A stretch of DNA of 64,000 nucleotides from Rosellinia necatrix (taxonomy: Eukaryota; Ascomycota; Sordariomycetes; Xylariales; Xylariaceae), in contig JAGYVD010000005.1 of assembly GCA_021209875.1 (NCBI GenBank), positions 1 through 64,000 on the forward strand, read 5' to 3'. The translations under genes were made by a program, and so were the position numbers. This document shows positions 61,087 to 64,000 of this stretch, in pieces. The notes under the pieces are model-generated. The model made no database searches and had not been told where the DNA came from. It saw only the letters and a program-made list of their open reading frames with translations. The number at the start of each line of letters is the position of its first letter. Position 1 is the first letter of the stretch.

Positions 61087-64000
61087 AATTATTTTTAATA
61101 ATAAAATAAAAACTATAAAGCTGGTTTATAAGTTAAAAAAACTTTATATAAATATAATTATAAAAACAGATTTTTTAGCTAAACAAAAAGTTTTTATAGC
61201 AAAATATAAATTTTAATATTATATATTAGCTGCTATTAATTTAATCAGCTAAAAGCGGTTATTTTAAGATAATATATTATATATTGTTTATAAAACGTTT
61301 TATTAAATGCTAGAAATATACTTTTTTTTTTAATAATAATAAATTATATAAACATATATAACATATTTATAATAAAACAACTTTTAATTATATTATATTA
61401 TATAATATTTATAACTTATTATTTTATTTTAAAATATTTTTATTATATAATTTTAAACGTTAATAATAAGTTTTAGCTTAAGCTATAAATTTAAATTTTA
61501 TAGTTATTTTAAATTTTATATTATATTAAATTTAAAAAGCTATTAAAATTAATATAACGTTTATATAAACATTAAATGTTTTAAAACTTTAAAAAATTAA
61601 TAATAAATTTAAAAAAAACTATTTAGTATTAAAAGTTTATAAACAAGCTATTTTATTAATATTATAAAAATTTAGCGCGACGTTTTATATTTTAAATAAA
61701 TATATTATAATGTTTATATATTTTTAAAGCAGAGGTAAAACAATAAAAAAACCTGCGACAGTATTTTTTATATAAAAAGTTGTTTTAATTAATAATTTAC
61801 AAGCATATATGCTTTTAAATATAAATGTTCTAACTTTTAAAAAGTTTAATATATTTATATTTTATAACAAAGCTGTTATATAGTTATATAACGTTGTTAT
61901 TTTTATAAATTTTATATTATAAAAAAACGTTAAAATATTAAGGTTAAAATAAAAATATAATAAATAATTAATTTTAAAAGCTATATATTTATTTTAATAT
62001 AGTATGCAGTAATAAATAACAGGCAAGATTTATTTTTAAACTAACTAATATTTAAATAAACATATTTATATTAATTATTAACGCTAGTATAAACAAAATA
62101 ATAGTTAAAAATAATATAAATAAGCTTATATATATATTTTTTAAAAAATGCTGGAATATTTTATATTTATTAATTTAAAATGTTTTATATATTAAATGAA
62201 AAATATATGTTTATAAAGCAGCTAAGTTAGTAATATATAAACTAAAGCTTTAATAAAACGCCGATAAATTTATTTATATTAAATATACGGTTAAATATTT
62301 TAAAACAGGTATTAATTTTTATAATAATTTTAATAATTTAAACTAGCGTTAGCAAATTTTTAGCTTTTAAATAAATTTAAAATAATATTTAAAAATATAA
62401 GTTATATTAATATATTTATAAAAAATAAATAAAAATATATTTTAAGCTTAAATAAAAAAAGATTTTTAATATTATAAAGTTTATTTATTTTTTAAAATAG
62501 TAAACAAGTTATAAAAACACGGTTATTAAATTTAAAAATAAAAAAGTTGTACTAAACTAAAAAATAAGTTTTATTTTTTTTTTTTGTTTTTATTATATAA
62601 AAAAACAAGCTAAAAATAAATAAAACTTTTAAACAAAAAAATAAAGCTAATAAAATAAGTTATATAGTTATTAATATTAAGCTTTTAGTAAAACAGTTTT
62701 ATAAAATATTTATTTTATATGTACTTGAAATAAAATTATAGATTATATAGTAGAAAAGCTATTTTAAAATATATTTAATATTATTATTTTTATTATTAAT
62801 AACGCGTTTATTTATAGTTATAATAAGTTTTTATTATAATTATATATATAAGCTAATTTATATATAAATATATTATAATAAACTATAAAATAATAATATA
62901 TATATTTAATATTAAATTAACGTTATATTTAAATATATTGTTATAAAATGTTATTATAATAATATTATTGTTTTATTAAATAATTTTAACAGCTATTTTT
63001 AAAACCTGCGGAAAGTTTTTATAATTTTCTGCGATAAAAATATTAATATTAGACTTTTAAAATTATATATAATATTTTTAAGTATAATAATATTAAATAA
63101 ATTAATTAATTTTTTAATATAACTATTATAAAAAAATTAGCTATAATTAAACAACTTTAATTTTTAAAAATATTAAAAGCTTTAAAAGTATTTATTAGTT
63201 TAATTATATAGTTTTATATATTATATTTTTAACACGGGATATTAATTAAATTATTTTAAAATATAAAACAAAATTATTTAAATAAGCTAAAACAAGTTAA
63301 CTTAAACATGTTTAATAAATATAAGCTATTATAATCGTGTTTATATTTTTTTTAGCTAAAAAACATATAATATTTGCTTAAATTAAACAAGCTTTATTAA
63401 ATAATATATTGCTAGCTTTTAATTTGTTTAATTATTAGCTGTTTATAGATTTTAACATGTTTATTAATAGTATTAATATAAAAGTTCATTACGTCGATAA
63501 ATAAATAATTCTAAAGCTTATATAAAATAATATTATTATTAAATATTTATTTTAGCTAATAATTTAAACTGTAGCTTTTTATTTTGTTTATTAATTAATA
63601 TTAAGCTTAAATATTAGTTAATAAAAATAAAGATTTATAAATTTATATAGCTGCTTAAAAATATTAATATTAGTTAAATATAATTAAAATTATATTTTTA
63701 ATTATATTTATAAATTATAAAATATATTAAAATTATATAATTATTAATAATATTAATAAAAAATTATATAAGCATTAGAATATATTAGCTAGTTTAAAGT
63801 TTATATGTTTTATAAGCTAGGCCGTTATTATATAGTTTTAATATATTAAATAAGCTGTTTTATAATAACTTAAGTAATATTTATAATTTTTAAGCTAGTA
63901 ATTTTAACAGTTTAAATAAATTTTTAACAAAAAAATATTAAATAATATATTAAATATTATAACAACTTTTATTAATAATGTTGTTAAATAAGCATAAATA
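61087..64000. other. AT-rich RIP-degraded DNA to the window end
   Basis: About 2.9 kb with no open frame of note. I found no match to the elements in this window, so it is probably another decayed transposon or its relic. No gene is supported. Confidence 0.6.

Overview
The window is the left end of a chromosome of a filamentous ascomycete (Pezizomycotina). It opens with a tract of CCCTAA, the complement of the TTAGGG telomere repeat. Two intron-bearing genes have short 50-76 bp introns, and most of the rest is extremely AT-rich DNA with the pattern of repeat-induced point mutation (RIP): old C and G positions of repeated DNA are turned into T and A, so coding frames become runs of TAA and TAG and catalytic Asp codons become Asn. 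I cannot name the species.

Layout. 1-210 is telomere, followed by a 25-bp GC-rich palindrome. 236-9708 is subtelomeric AT-rich DNA with four degenerate copies of one dispersed repeat (two in each orientation), a 9-bp minisatellite (5592-6285) and a GC-rich ~62-bp minisatellite (6301-6715). 9714-17989 is a complete but RIP-killed Ty3/Gypsy retrotransposon with a chromodomain (family alpha). 17995-21540 is AT-rich with decayed repeats and the 3' end of a second Gypsy family (beta).

21541-25977 is a GC-normal island bounded by ~225-bp inverted repeats. It holds the only two convincing genes: a minus-strand CorA-like membrane protein gene (21946-24202) and a divergently transcribed plus-strand gene of unknown function (24771-25664). 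26177-31475 carries more dispersed repeats, a solo LTR (family gamma), a GC-richer segment without a confident gene (27311-28815), and a 551-bp TRIM-like miniature LTR element with perfect target-site duplications.

31481-61081 is one Ty3/Gypsy element (gamma, ~6.47 kb when the insertions are subtracted) split by three later insertions: a beta element (32991-39659) and two alpha elements (40957-49154 and 52039-60290). Every level has a perfect 5-bp target-site duplication, and pieces of the host pol frame can be read on both sides of one inserted element. 61087-64000 is AT-rich and featureless.

The window is therefore a telomere-proximal transposon graveyard kept silent and mutated by RIP, with one small protected gene island. 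I see no tRNA, rRNA or CRISPR array. Retrotransposon element boundaries, LTR pairs and target-site duplications were read directly from the bases; the edges of the subtelomeric, dispersed and inverted repeats are approximate. Protein family calls rest on residual motifs read by eye.
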